Shown: positions 43,699 through 53,946 of the stretch, in pieces
Layout of the letters: every line of letters starts with the position of its first letter
Position numbering within the stretch: position 1 is the first letter of the stretch
Program-made: the position numbers and the translations under genes
Notes under the pieces: model-generated
The model's input: only the letters and a program-made list of their open reading frames with translations
Database searches by the model: none
Told to the model about the DNA's origin: nothing
Origin: Liopterus haemorrhoidalis
Taxonomy: Eukaryota > Arthropoda > Insecta > Coleoptera > Dytiscidae
Direction of reading: 5' to 3'
Assembly: GCA_963971575.1 (NCBI GenBank)
Contig: OZ020625.1
Coordinates: 23,152,992 to 23,216,991 of the forward strand
DNA length: 64,000 nucleotides

Positions 43699-43868
43699 CT
43701 GGGTCTAGTATCGTGTACGGAGACTGATTGTACAGTCGCCACGATTTCTCACTTTAATCGTCTACGCGGACCAGTTTGACAGTCGCTACGATTTTTTCTC
43801 TTGGATTAAGCAACAATAATCTACATATATATTCCTAATATATGTATATGCGCCCGATATATTCTTAA
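43699..43868 (+). repeat. Direct repeat R, left copy, flanking a Harbinger remnant
   Basis: TGCTGGGTCTAGTATCGTGT ... GCGCCCGATATATTCTTA. Repeated at 44831-45010 with a few differences. Internally it has two related ~47-base halves (GTACAGTCGCCACGATTT and TGACAGTCGCTACGATTT). Confidence 0.85.
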
Positions 43869-44058
43869 TAAAGACTTATTTACATTTAGATACAAGTATG
43901 ATCATGCAAGTCAACATACACATGTCAATATACAAGTCGAAAATCATGTCATTTTTGTGCTCTGTTTACATTTGCATACACACATACACTCGCATAAAAT
44001 GTCTAGTGATGACAAAGAGAGTTTTTTGTATTGAAGTACATGTGCATTACTTCTGTCA

Positions 44059-44386
44059 AAATCACGAAAAAGAAAGCGTAGATGGTGGCAGCGATATTTT
44101 TTATCTCGACGAGAAACCTATGGGGCCTACTCAATGTTGATTAATGAACTGACTTTAGAAGATGGTTCATGCTTCAGAAATTATGTGAGAATGAGTGTCG
44201 CTGATTTTGAAAGAATACTCACGTTGGTGGCTCCATTAATTATTAAAAGTGATACAAGATTTCGAGAAGCTATATCACCTGCAGATCAACTGGCTGTTAC
44301 ATTGCCGTTCTTGGCAACTGGTGACTCATTTGCATCACTGATGTACGCACTTAGGATTTCTACCTTAGATAGCTCTCGACTATACT
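44059..44386 (+). pseudogene. Harbinger transposase fragment
   Basis: Readable from 44059 without an ATG until 44134: KSRKRKRRWWQRYFLSRRET, YGAYSMLINELTLEDGSCFR, NYVRMSVADFERILTLVAPL, then IKSDTRFREAISPADQLAVT, LPFLATGDSFASLMYALRIS, and a stop at 44386. It is the RRWW..R.....G....L..EL..ED...F.NY.RM....F..L...V.P.I...DT..R..IS...LA.TL.FLATG.S...L.Y.FR.S region that precedes the HARBI1 nuclease core. The DDE residues have been deleted. In the family the nuclease acts with a MADF/Myb-like DNA-binding partner. Confidence 0.92.
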
Positions 44387-44410
44387 GACTTTTATGTTGT
44401 GCTATTTAGT

Positions 44411-44569
44411 CTATACATATTTAGCCATGCAACTTAACTCCTCAGAAATGTTATCATTAATATCTTTTCTTTTGTTAAAATATTTATACTCCTTCGACTT
44501 TACATCCCAGATATTGGATATGATTTTCTCAATTAATAACAGAATTTTATCCTTATTCCACAAAGACAT
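44411..44569 (-). pseudogene. MADF-like DNA-binding protein fragment
   Basis: A 52-residue minus-strand frame from ATG 44567-44569: MSLWNKDKILLLIEKIISNI then WDVKSKEYKYFNKRKDINDN. The L..LIE.......WD...K.YK....K order is that of a MADF domain, with the usual second Trp region absent. It lies 3' of, and opposite to, the transposase fragment, as the accessory gene does in PIF/Harbinger elements. Short and truncated. Confidence 0.65.
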
Positions 44570-44830
44570 ATTTAACTTGTAAAAAAAAAAAAACTATTGA
44601 AAATAATCATGTGAGATATCTTTTAAAACATAACCTAACTTTCCACCAGGTTGTCAGCTCATACAAGTCAAGTATATGGAAAAGTCTGCTCATGCAGAAA
44701 GTATTAGCAAATGTCAATGGATTTGACAAATTATACAAATTGTATGAACTCATGTTTGAGTTGATGTATCGCGACAATTCAATTTGACTTGTATCTCATA
44801 CAAGTCCTCATACTTGTAAATGAGCCTTTA

Positions 44831-45010
44831 TGCTGGGTCTAGTATCGTGTACGCAGACTGATTGTACAGTCGCCACGATTTCTCACTTTAATCGTCTACG
44901 CGGACCGGTTTGACAGTCGCTACGATTTTTCTCTTGGATTAAGCGAAAACAATCTACATATACATATATTCCTAATATATGTACATATATGCGCCCGATA
45001 TATTCTTACT
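44831..45010 (+). repeat. Direct repeat R, right copy
   Basis: Second copy of 43699-43868, directly right of the Harbinger remnant; its right end runs into the TA used by the mariner at 45015. Confidence 0.85.
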
Positions 45011-45014
45011 GTTA

Positions 45015-46275
45015 AGTTGGGAAAAGAAATCAATTTTTTACGTTCATTTTGAAGCTTTATTTAATATGGTTACAATCATTCGCTTTGACTTAAATATGCC
45101 CCCAGGTTTTCGATGACTCGTTGCCACTTAGAAGGTAACTTCATTATGCCACTTTCCCAAAACGACTTGTTTTGGGAAAGAATGAGTTTGCACAAGCCTC
45201 TCTTGAGGCCAATTTCACACAACTAAGAGCGTTTGACATAGACAAAAACAGATGATAATCGCTTGGGGCCAAGGCCGGACTATAAGGTGGATGCATAAGA
45301 ACTTGCCAACCATGCTCCCTGAGCTTCTGGCCGGTCATCATGGATGTGTGAAGTCTTGCATTGTCCTGGTGGAACACGATGCCTCTCCTATTGGCCAGTT
45401 CTGGCCTCTTCTGGTCGATTGTTGCTTTCAATCGGTCCAATTACTGGCAATAGAGATCTGAATTGAGTGTTTGGCCATTGGGAAGCAGCTCAAAATAAAT
45501 TATTCCCTTCCAATCCCACCAAACACACAGTAGGACTTTCCGGGCCGTCTATCCTTGTTTGGCCACTGTTTGGGCTGCTTCACCGGCTTTCGACCATGAA
45601 CGTTATCGCTTGAAATTTTCGTATGTGACCCATTTCTCGTCGCCAGTCACCAACTTCTTCAGAAATGGCTCGATTTCGTTCCGTTTGGCCAAGGATTCGC
45701 AGATGGAAACACGGTTCATCAAGTTTTCTTCCGTCAACTCGTGCGGTACCCAAACATCAAGTTTCTTTTTGAACCCAGCTTTATGGAAATGATTTAAAAC
45801 TGTTTTGTGGTCGATCTTTAGTTCCTGGGCGATGCTACGGCAGCTTTTATGCCGGTCTACTTCAACCATTACTAAGATTTTATCGACATTTTCGACGATA
45901 GGCCTACCAGTGCGTGGTGCATCTTTCATATCAAAATTACCGGAACGAAATCGAAAACAAAATTGCGCTTGATTGGCTGTTACACTATTGGGACCATAAA
46001 CACCATTTACAATTTCAGCCGCCTGGCTTGCGTTTTCACCTGTATCAAAATAAAATTGTAAAACATACCGAATTTTTTCTTTGTTCACCTCCATCTTTAA
46101 CGCTCTAACTCTCAACTAAAGCTATCAATCCCAACAATGGCAAAATGTACTTGTTTTGTTGGAAAATCCCTCTCTTCAACGAGTATAACCTTAACTTGAT
46201 ATGATAAATACTAAACAATATATATGCCGGTAATTCCATCTAGCGACCAAATAATTGATTACTTTTTCCCCAACC
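45015..46275 (-). mobile_element. Full-length mariner element
   Basis: AGTTGGGAAAAGAAATCAAT (45015) and inverse GGTTGGGGAAAAAGTAATCA (to 46275), TA flanks at 45013-45014 and 46276-46277. 1261 bp. It sits exactly at the end of THAP unit E copy 2. Confidence 0.93.
45076..46115 (-). pseudogene. Mariner transposase, full length with stops and frameshift
   Basis: From ATG 46115 the protein runs about 345 codons, the family's normal length. HTH region: EKIRYVLQFYFDTGENASQA, RSIAQELKIDHKTVLNHFHK, KKLDVWVPHELTEEN. Catalytic core: VTGDEKWVTYEN (first Asp), CVWWDWKGIIYFELLP, HQDNARLHTS (second Asp), PYSPALAPSDYHLF (third Asp), i.e. the D...D34D arrangement. In-frame stops interrupt after FKR, after KQG and after YCQ, and a frameshift near 45150 separates the last block GIMKLPSKWQRVIENLGAYL, ending at 45076. 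All three catalytic residues are kept; the stops make it inactive. Confidence 0.95.
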
Positions 46276-47029
46276 TATTGAAAAGTGACATTACCGATGA
46301 CGGCGCTGTGTTCCACGGCAATATGGCTGTCGTGTTTAGTACTCAGCTGTCAATATGCTAATAGCGAACAGGTTAATTTAAGCACAGTGCATTTTTATTT
46401 TATGAAAATGCGAGTAAAAATTTGCGAAATTTTTTAATTTTTAAGCGCTACACATGTATCGAGGTGTATAACAGAAGGTGGGCATCAAATTACAGTATTT
46501 AAAGTTTAATTTCAGTAGATTTATTGAAGTGTAATTTGTAGTTGAGCAGGTATTGAATACCGGACACGTAATTTTATGTGGTACATCCGAGTGTCGGTCA
46601 TCTGAATTTATAATATATGGTTTTTGTTTGTAAACAAGTGCATTATGTTCATTGCCTCATGAAATAAAATTAGTTTAGTTGGACAGAAGCAGCTAAAAGT
46701 TAAATATGTAACTTGCAGGTGCAAACATATTAGTGCTGTTTTGTTTTTCTGCGACAAATGTAATGAACAAACCCGCATAGTATTAGTTACTTTTTAATTC
46801 AAAATATATTTCCATGCCTTCTTCCTGTCTATAACCAAAATTTTTCCAATCTGGACTTAATATTAACTTTCCCTCCATTTTTCTTAAGAAAAGAAAAAAA
46901 CTAAGATGCCTATCTTTGTCCTGCCTTGAATGACAGCCAAAAACACTACAATTTGTTCTACTTTTATAATTTTTCACAACTTCTATCGACATTCTAACAA
47001 AAAATCAACACTATAACATATGTAATAAG
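46276..47029 (-). repeat. THAP-bearing repeat unit E, copy 2 (main part)
   Basis: Inverted copy of 21531-22329; the remainder continues at 48475-48545 after the hAT insertion. Shared landmarks: AATATGGCTGTCGTG, GTCGGTCATCTGAATTTA, CATTCTAACAAAAAATCAAC. Confidence 0.9.
46740..46992 (-). pseudogene. THAP-domain fragment (unit E, copy 2)
   Basis: From ATG 46992: MSIEVVKNYKSRTNCSVFGC then HSRQDKDRHLSFFLFLRKME, SPDWKNFGY; then in another frame MRVCSLHLSQKN near 46745-46780. It has the C..C, LSFF, W and C..H elements of a THAP finger. It reads further than copy 1 in a single frame (69 residues). Same family and comments as 21636-21884. Confidence 0.65.
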
Positions 47030-47148
47030 CAGTGGCGTCACTAGGGTTGGTGTCACCCAGTGCGGTACTCATGGTGTCACCCCCCTCACGACACCCCATA
47101 GACTTCCTCCGAGTCCGCCAGTGCCAAATAACGGAAACATACAGAATC

Positions 47149-47632
47149 CTTAAGTGGGAAACAGAATGCACCGAGTTCTACGACGCGTTAACGGCGTACG
47201 TACGGCACTATCTGTCAGAAGAAAGTTAAAACCAAGCTGTCGTACGCAAGTGCACAGAATGAACAACGTCCTCCGGCGTTCGAACGCCGTTGATACTGAA
47301 TGTTCGTCAACTTCCAACTTTTGACGCCGTTGAACGTTGACGCAGAACACCTAACCTCAGTTTTTACTGAATGGTAAAGTGTTTGTATGTATAAATAACT
47401 TGCATACAACATAAATAACATCACACACAAGTCTTCATGATCCATTATACTTTTTATAAAAGAAAGCGCACGTATAAACACAGATATAGGTTGTCAAGTG
47501 ACACTTGACGGCGTTAAAAATTATTGCATTGTGTGCAGGCGAAAATTCTCAACGGCGCTACGCAACGCTGTCGCAAATGACGCCGCGCTGACGGCGTAGC
47601 GCGCTGTGCATTCTGTTCCAGGCTTTAGTAAC
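47149..47632. mobile_element. GC-rich MITE family G, copy 2, nested in hAT
   Basis: Nearly identical to 43213-43698 by eye (CAACTTCCAACTTTTGACGC, GTCAAGTGACACTTGACGGC and CAGGCGAAAATTCTCAACGG are in both). Confidence 0.85.
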
Positions 47633-47804
47633 GTTTATAAACATACTTCCTATATTTACAAAGGCAATAGAAGAAAAAATGAATTCAAGGTCGGTTGGTA
47701 AAAGATTGTGAGAAGTTAAGAACTAAGAACTACATAGAAAATATGTTACTTTTTTAATTGTTATTTTAACATTAAATTTTATGTCATATTAAATCTCGAC
47801 TAAA

Positions 47805-48115
47805 TCAAAACTTTCCTTTCCTGGCCTTTAGAGCTGCAAAATTGTTAATTACTTCATCAAAATCAACTCTTTTCGCCAAATCACTTTCAATTGATAATAT
47901 GGCAAGATCAGAAAGACTTGACTGTCCCACGGTAGATCGCAAATAGCTCTTTATAAACTTTAGCTTTGAAAAACTCCTCTCACATGAAGCCACAGACACA
48001 CAGATCGTAAGAAATAATTGTAGGCTCACTGAGAGATATGGGAGAGATTCTAGGAAGTCCCATTCAGCTATGAATTTCAAAACTTCAAGTACTGACCAGT
48101 CTTTGAAACCTTTTT
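47805..48115 (-). pseudogene. hAT transposase C-terminal dimerisation domain (DUF4371/ZMYM-type)
   Basis: The readable frame starts above the ATG at 48080 (KGFKDWSVLEV) and continues FIAEWDFLESLPYLSVSLQL, FLTICVSVASCERSFSKLKF, IKSYLRSTVGQSSLSDLAIL to KARKGKF at 47805. (S)VASCERSFSKLK.IK.YLRS.....L..LAILSIE is the hallmark of the hAT dimerisation region in the DUF4371/zinc-finger-MYM type. Zinc finger and catalytic parts are missing, so it depends on other copies for movement. Confidence 0.9.
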
Positions 48116-48474
48116 TTTGTCCTTTACGTCTCCTAACTCTGCAGCACGCGCCGCATGTAGTTATTTCGGTGCAAATTATTAGAAGTTAGTACAAAGAGAC
48201 GAACAAACCTAATGTAATATTCTGGAGTAGTTATTACACACGCAAAACTATAACACGTTTTTGTGTTTATAACTAACAGAACAGAGATATTTTTATATTT
48301 CAATAATATAATACATTTCTGTCGATGGGCGCTGGGCCGGCTGGCCTGAAACAATACATAAGAAAAATTTCATGGAGTGACATAGAATCATAGACAGTAA
48401 TATTTTGCGTTTTGGTGTCACCGCTTGTGATGGTGTCACCCGGTGCGGTCCGCACCCCCCTAGTGACGCCACTG

Positions 48475-48545
48475 GTAATAAGCTCAAACAGTACTACAGG
48501 CGCCTAGTACAATATTTGACCACCAGACTGCGTATCCGAGCGTGT
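48475..48545 (-). repeat. THAP-bearing repeat unit E, copy 2 (outer end)
   Basis: AGTACTACAGGCGCCTAGTA ... CTGCGTATCCGAGCGTGT, the inverse of 21537-21605. Joins to 47029 when the hAT and one target copy are removed. Confidence 0.9.
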
Positions 48546-48972
48546 CTGTTCTCAATATAAAAGCTTTTTGCACAGACGTATAATAAAGTTAAAAGTAATA
48601 AGGTGTAAACAATATTATCACAATATAAGAAATTCGTGTAAATTGCTCGTTGTTGGTATTGAATTTCGATTACTTTCGAATTGATATCAATATTTTAATT
48701 ACGAAATTGGTAGCTAACTCCCACTGTACTAGTTTCTTATCTAAATTGTTGGCATCATTTTAATTATTATTTACAGAATTACAAGAACAAATAATATTTA
48801 TACAAAAATATCTCTGGTCCAATTTTTCTAAACTTAGTTGTTTGTTTTTTTTTTTATGGAGGCGGGTCTTATTTGGAGGCGGTCATTTGGCTGACATTAT
48901 ATTTCATATATAATGAAGTGTTAATCAACGATATATAATATGAATTTTGTTGTATATCGACATAGTCATGGG
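48546..48972. other. No recognisable gene
   Basis: AT-rich, nothing recognised. Confidence 0.5.
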
Positions 48973-49189
48973 CAATGTTCCCTCTAATATGCGCGGGTAC
49001 GCACTAATTTTTCGAGTGTTGCGCAGCCGATTTTGTATTTTGCGCACAATCGGCAAAATTTTTGTCTTCAAACAGGGGGGTCCTATGACAGGATCCCCCT
49101 ACTTGCACACTTTTACATACGATTTGAACATTTTTGCTCCCATATACTTTTGAACCGCGCAGTCAGCGAAAAAATTAGAGGGAACATTG
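48973..49189. mobile_element. hAT MITE
   Basis: CAATGTTCCCTCTAAT (48973) is inverted as ATTAGAGGGAACATTG (to 49189). GTCATGGG lies before the element and AATCATGGGC just after it; the duplication is imperfect. TTGCGCA/TGCGCA words near both ends. 217 bp. Confidence 0.75.
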
Positions 49190-49968
49190 GAATCATGGGC
49201 ATATTTCGGTACCTTTTTTGCCGTTGTAGTGTAAAATTATTTTCTACGTTTTTCGATATTAAGTAATTTATTTTTATTTATGTAGTGTAGAAAGATATGT
49301 AGTTTAATTTTTGGTGACCGATCATACGATAGTTTAATGTGCCAAATATTTAAAGTTTTAAATAGGGAATATTTAAAATTAAACGATAGCTTATAACTGC
49401 CAAATTTAAATTAGTACCCTGGAAATTTATTACAATTTTAACTTGTAATTTTCAAATGTGTAAACTTGGTATAACTAATTTAATTTCAGAATTTTCAAAA
49501 TAGTACCTATACATGGTTCCATTGGATACGTAAAAGTTCTGTGCAACGTTTTGGGTACAGGGACTCCCCGTTTGAAGCGCCCGGTCAATTGTACGGTTTT
49601 CGACAAAACCGAGCTGGTTTCCGCAAAAAAATCTGGGGAGAACACTGGTTAATAATCATAATTTATTTTTTCCCGGATATTAAAAACCAAAATATTTATT
49701 CACTGCAGTGATATAAAAACATATGCTGTATCAATTATCAATGTATTAAAAGTCAAATAAACTATAAATAGCCCAATAAATACTGGCACAATGACATATA
49801 TAGGAAAAGTACACATTAACCATGTATTTATGGAGTATTATCTTACATACGCTTATCACATCACAAACATAAAGAGTTGTATTTGTCAATCTGTTCTTAA
49901 TTTTTGTTTGTAAACAGTTATTAGTAAGACGCCATTTCATCGCCTCTAATTTATGGAGCTAAGAGGTA
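49190..49968. other. No recognisable gene; hAT right-end word at 49652
   Basis: AT-rich. At about 49630-49652 CTGGGGAGAACACTG looks like a hAT right terminus without a left partner. Confidence 0.4.
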
Positions 49969-50131
49969 AGGTGACCAGAATTTGAAAATGTCCGGGGAGC
50001 GATCCCAAATGCAATCACACAAACAAAATCTATCCCGTCACTTATTTAATAACAATAATAATAGCCCTTTATTTGTATTACTTATTACTTTTATTTATTT
50101 ATTTATTAATTTATTTATTTATTTATTTAAA
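49969..50131. mobile_element. hAT terminus and LINE-type tail scraps
   Basis: GGTGACCAGAATTTG at 49972 equals the terminus of MITEs 6390-6612 and 28519-28718. 50092-50130 is a (TTTA)n tract like the inverse of the LINE tails at 32371 and 59230. Confidence 0.4.
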
Positions 50132-50252
50132 AAGTTTTCGCCACACAACAGGACAGATGTCCCAATAAAAAGATGGCGACAGATACATTAATTAAATTTA
50201 CAAACACAAATATGTACAAGTACAAAATACGAAAACAAACAAAAATGTATAC

Positions 50253-50600
50253 AGGTTGTTTGAAACGGGGCACCCCGAAAATCTCCTTTATTTGTAAAGA
50301 TACAAAAAATCTTCAGAACAAAAGTTAAACTAGATAGAAAGGCCCATCTAAAGGTTACTATAAGAATTCTGAGGCACTTCCGGTTTCACCGGAAATGATG
50401 TCAACTTTTGATCTAGCATAGGGAATCGATAATTTTATATTTTTTTCCTAAAAGTGCATTAAATTAGCTTTACAATGACATCAAAAAATCATATTTTTAT
50501 GTTAACCATTTCAAAATGGCGACCATTTATTTACAAAATAATAATCAACATAAGTTTTACAAAGTTGAACGTAGCAAGCTTTGAAAACAATAAAAAAAGA
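50253..50600. mobile_element. Possible mariner-type fragment
   Basis: ACAGGTTGTTTGAAACGGGG with GGCACCCC near 50253-50275 resembles ends of non-coding mariner-type elements. A CACTTCCGGTTTCACCGGAA inverted word is at 50376. No second end was found. Confidence 0.3.
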
Positions 50601-50609
50601 AACAAAATA

Positions 50610-50685
50610 TCTCTTTACCAAACAGACAGACGACAAAATGAAGGTATAAGGGTTTTTTGGTCGTACCTACAAAACCCTAATGAGA
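50610..50685 (-). repeat. Family B left-end fragment
   Basis: ACAGACAGACGACAAAATGA ... CATACCTACAAAACCCTAAT-type sequence, minus-strand start of family B only. Confidence 0.8.
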
Positions 50686-50957
50686 TATTTCAATCTCATT
50701 GGTAACCCTCCCATTGCCCCCTAAATAGTCTGCATTGAAGAGAAACAAAAATTTTCCTCATACACATTTCTGATGTAAAATAATAAGTGAGATATTCCAG
50801 ATTTTAGATTTACAGTGCATGTATTCTGTATAGGGGAAACTTCTTAAGCCCTGACATCTGGTGGCAATTTGCGGAAGATACGAAAGTGACATTGTTTTGT
50901 TTTGTTCAATGGAGAAATACGTGTATTTTTGTTGTTTGTGTCTTATTTTTGTGAATC

Positions 50958-51190
50958 ATGAAAAAAAAACAATCAATTTTGTTTAGTGCCGCAATGTAAA
51001 TCATTAATAAGGAAGAATCCTTCTTAAACATTCCATAATTTACCTAAATCCAAAAAAATATCAATTGAAACGACGTTTGGAGGCAGAGAGAAAGTGGATC
51101 GTAGTTTTTTATGAACCCAAAAACTAAAAATGGGCAAAAATACAAGCCCATGCATGTTTGCATTTTATAGAAAGTGATTTTGTACGTCCA
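50958..51190 (+). pseudogene. THAP-domain fragment of a TIR element
   Basis: From about 50968: NNQFCLVPQCKSLIRKNPS, a stop, TFHNLPK, then after a frameshift a stretch ending PKTKNGQKYKPMHVCILHF and IESDFVRPK. C-x4-C, FH.LP, VC..HF and the DF..P pair are the successive landmarks of a THAP finger, so nearly the whole ~80-residue domain can be traced. Its ATG is lost and there is an internal stop. The CxVPxC.SL..KNP start is closer to the fragment at 37918 than to units D and E. Confidence 0.7.
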
Positions 51191-51576
51191 AAAAAAGACT
51201 GAAAAAAAGCATTTATCCCACCCAAAATTTGCTAAAATCATCAGTTCATATAATAAAAGGCCCTTCTACTTTTTCAGGCAGAGATATTAATTTTTACTAA
51301 TATATTTACCATATTTTTGTTGTTATTATATTGACAGACAGTCAAAAATAATTAAAAATACAATGAAAAACTAAAAATTTCCTTGAAATTTCTTTAGAAC
51401 AGTATATTATTACATATCTTGTAAATCGTAGATAACCTTTAAATTAAAAAAAAAGCTCGGAAAACAGGAAAAATACAACTCGTGTTCATTTTCACCATGT
51501 AAACAAATACACGAATAACAGTTTAATGTCACTTTCGAGTGTTCCAGCTTTGTCGCATATGGCGCTGCGATCATAA

Positions 51577-52335
51577 GGGGGGGGGGTATGGTCAGAGCAG
51601 CACATTTTATACCCATTTTCAAGATTTTTTTTTAGAAAACTGTTAATAGTAACTTGATTTGTATAATACCTACAGTAAAGAACAACCTTTGAAGAGTATC
51701 CAAAAAAATTTTTATTGAAAAATATCGAAAATTAAGCTCGTGACATGAATTTGAAATTTTCGTTCAAGACAAAGAGTTGATTTGCGGTGAGACACATAAC
51801 TAATGACTGGATCATCTAAAACAAAAAAACAAAAAATATTTCGTTAGTTTATGAGTTTCTTGAGGTAACGCTGTCGAGTTTTTTCAAATATCTAGATTAT
51901 TTAATTTTTGGTATAAGTTTGAAGTCAAAAAAACAAAAAAAAACGGAATTTTTTTTTTCGAAATTTCTGTTTTCAGTTGTAAAAAATTCCATAAAAAAAA
52001 AAGAAAGCAAGAAAAAAAAATATATATCTCCACAGCGTTACCTCAAGAAACTCATAAACTAATGAAATATTTTTGGTTTTTTTGTTTTAGATGATCCAGT
52101 CATTAGTTATGTGTCTCACCGCAAATCAACTCTTTGTCCTGAACGAAAATTTCAAATTCATGTCACGAGCTTAATTTTCGATATTTTTCAATAAATTTTT
52201 TTTTGGTTACTCTTCAAAGGTTGTTCTTTACTGTAGGTATTATCCCAATCAAGTTACTATTAACAGTTTTCTAAAAAAAAATCTTGAAAATGGGTATAAA
52301 ATGTGCTGCTCTGACCATACCCCCCCCCCCCCCCT
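51577..52335. mobile_element. Fold-back element with ~300-bp inverted arms
   Basis: Arms 51577-51885 and 52028-52335 are inverted copies with few mismatches (for example GGTCAGAGCAGCACATTTTA and GAGACACATAACTAATGACT). Both begin with long G or C runs. The AT-rich centre is about 140 bases. TAA precedes (51574-51576) and follows (52336-52338). Confidence 0.88.
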
Positions 52336-52354
52336 TAAGAAGTTTTCCCTATAC

Positions 52355-53092
52355 CAATACTTGTTAAATCTTCGATTAGCTGATCTCTTCCGAGGTCTTC
52401 TCACTGGTCGACGGGTATTCCATCTTCCCTTTCATATCCTAACTATTCTATCTTCCCTCATCCTCATCACATTCCCTATCCATTGTAATCGTCTACCTTT
52501 CAGTTCTACTAATATTATAATAGTTATAATAACAATACTGCCTGTATAAAATTATTGGAAAAAAGGCTTATGCTTATTGTTAAAAAGTCTTTTATAAGTA
52601 AATAAAAAAGATATAAATCCTTTTAAAGCTCATATGTGGTTATATTGAACATTTTCAAGTTTAATCGAATTCCATCTTTCAAAGTTTCCTTTTGAAAAAA
52701 TTCTGGAATTTAATACGTGTGGAAAAGTGTTTGTAAGTGGATAAAAGCATGGAGAACGTACCTAAGTGAATTTAACACATTTTACTATGAAGAAAACTTG
52801 AGGCGTATTTAGTCTAGAAATAACTCCCTAATTCTATTATGTCTTTAGTTGGAATCCTTGAGACATTGTTTCAAAGTATTCGCTTTTAAGAAAGTTTTAA
52901 CTGATTTGAAATTGGGTTAGGTTAGGTATTTTTTATATCGATGTTCAAAAGAAATATTAATGAGAAGACAAAACGAGCTTAATGAATTTTTAATGAGATG
53001 ATTCGTTAAGCTAAGTCCAGTTTAGCGAGCCGATCCTGTAATGTACTGTGTAATGTATTAGGTCGTCAAGGATGAAATTTATAGAAAAAAAT
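52355..53092. other. No recognisable gene
   Basis: AT-rich DNA without recognisable features. Confidence 0.5.
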
Positions 53093-53912
53093 CAGCTGTG
53101 GCCACCACAGAACCGACCGCCATCCCAATGTACTTGCATAAAATACATTCTAGCAGCAGAGTAAAAATAACTTGGCCTAATATTTTCTAACAGATATTAT
53201 TTATCATGACCATGGAAACGTTACATATAAGTATGAAAATCAGCTGTGGCCACCACAGGACCGACCGCCATCATAAACTACTTCATAAACTAATACATTC
53301 TAGCAGCAGAGTAGAAATAACTCGGCCTAATATTTTCTAACAGAGATATTATTTATCATGACCATGGAAACGTTACATATAAGTATGAAAAAATTGAGAC
53401 TTGTGAGAAAAAGTGAGAAAAAATTCGAAAAATTTTACAAAAATTATTCGAAATTTTTCGTTTTATCAAAAATAATCTCAAATAAAAGTTATTAATTATT
53501 GCTTTTATAGCAACTTTTGTTCAATAAATTGTTTCGAAATATTTTTCTGTTGTGAAATATTCATAAAAATCTTAAAATCGACACGAGTAAACTCCCATTT
53601 TTAGTCAACCGATTTTTACCAAAAGTTGATCAACTCGTGCCATTGATGGCAGAAGCTTAAATATGAAGTTTCATAAAAATCCTTTCAGCCGAATTTGCTC
53701 TGCACGTGTACACAGACGGACAATATATTTATTTTCGAATTATTTTTTTGTTGTTAAATATTCGCAAAAATCTTAAAATCGACACGAATTAAGTCCCATT
53801 TCTAGTCAACCGATTTTTACCAAAAGTTGATCAACTCGTGCCATTGATGTCAAAAGCTTAAATATGAAGTTTCATAAAAATCCTTTTAGCCGAATTTGCT
53901 CTGTACGTGTAC

Positions 53913-53946
<34 letters not shown>

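Larger units (their letters stand above)
43870..44829. mobile_element. Harbinger element remnant with transposase and opposing MADF-like ORF
   Basis: Left end AAAGACTTATTTACA (about 43870) and right end (minus) AAAGGCTCATTTACA (about 44829) are imperfect inverts. Holds a plus-strand transposase fragment and a minus-strand MADF-like fragment, the two-gene arrangement of PIF/Harbinger elements. The target duplication is unclear. Confidence 0.75.
47030..48474 (-). mobile_element. hAT element with CAGTGGCGTCACTAGGG ends
   Basis: CAGTGGCGTCACTAGGG at 47030 and its exact inverse to 48474; GTAATAAG duplicated at 47022-47029 and 48475-48482. GGTGTCACC words near both ends. Carries a transposase C-terminus and MITE G copy 2. 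1445 bp. Confidence 0.95.
50828..52354 (+). mobile_element. THAP-bearing TIR element with nested fold-back
   Basis: GTATAGGGGAAACTTCTTAA (50828) is inverted at 52334-52354 with one difference over 21 bases. Between are a THAP fragment and, next to the right end, a fold-back element. Target duplication not evident. A TIR element with a THAP N terminus suggests a P-element-type or other THAP-carrying transposase; this is inference. Confidence 0.65.

Noticed and set aside
49746..49940. Cys-rich small frame
   Set aside because: Short, AT-rich, with no repeat or domain context.
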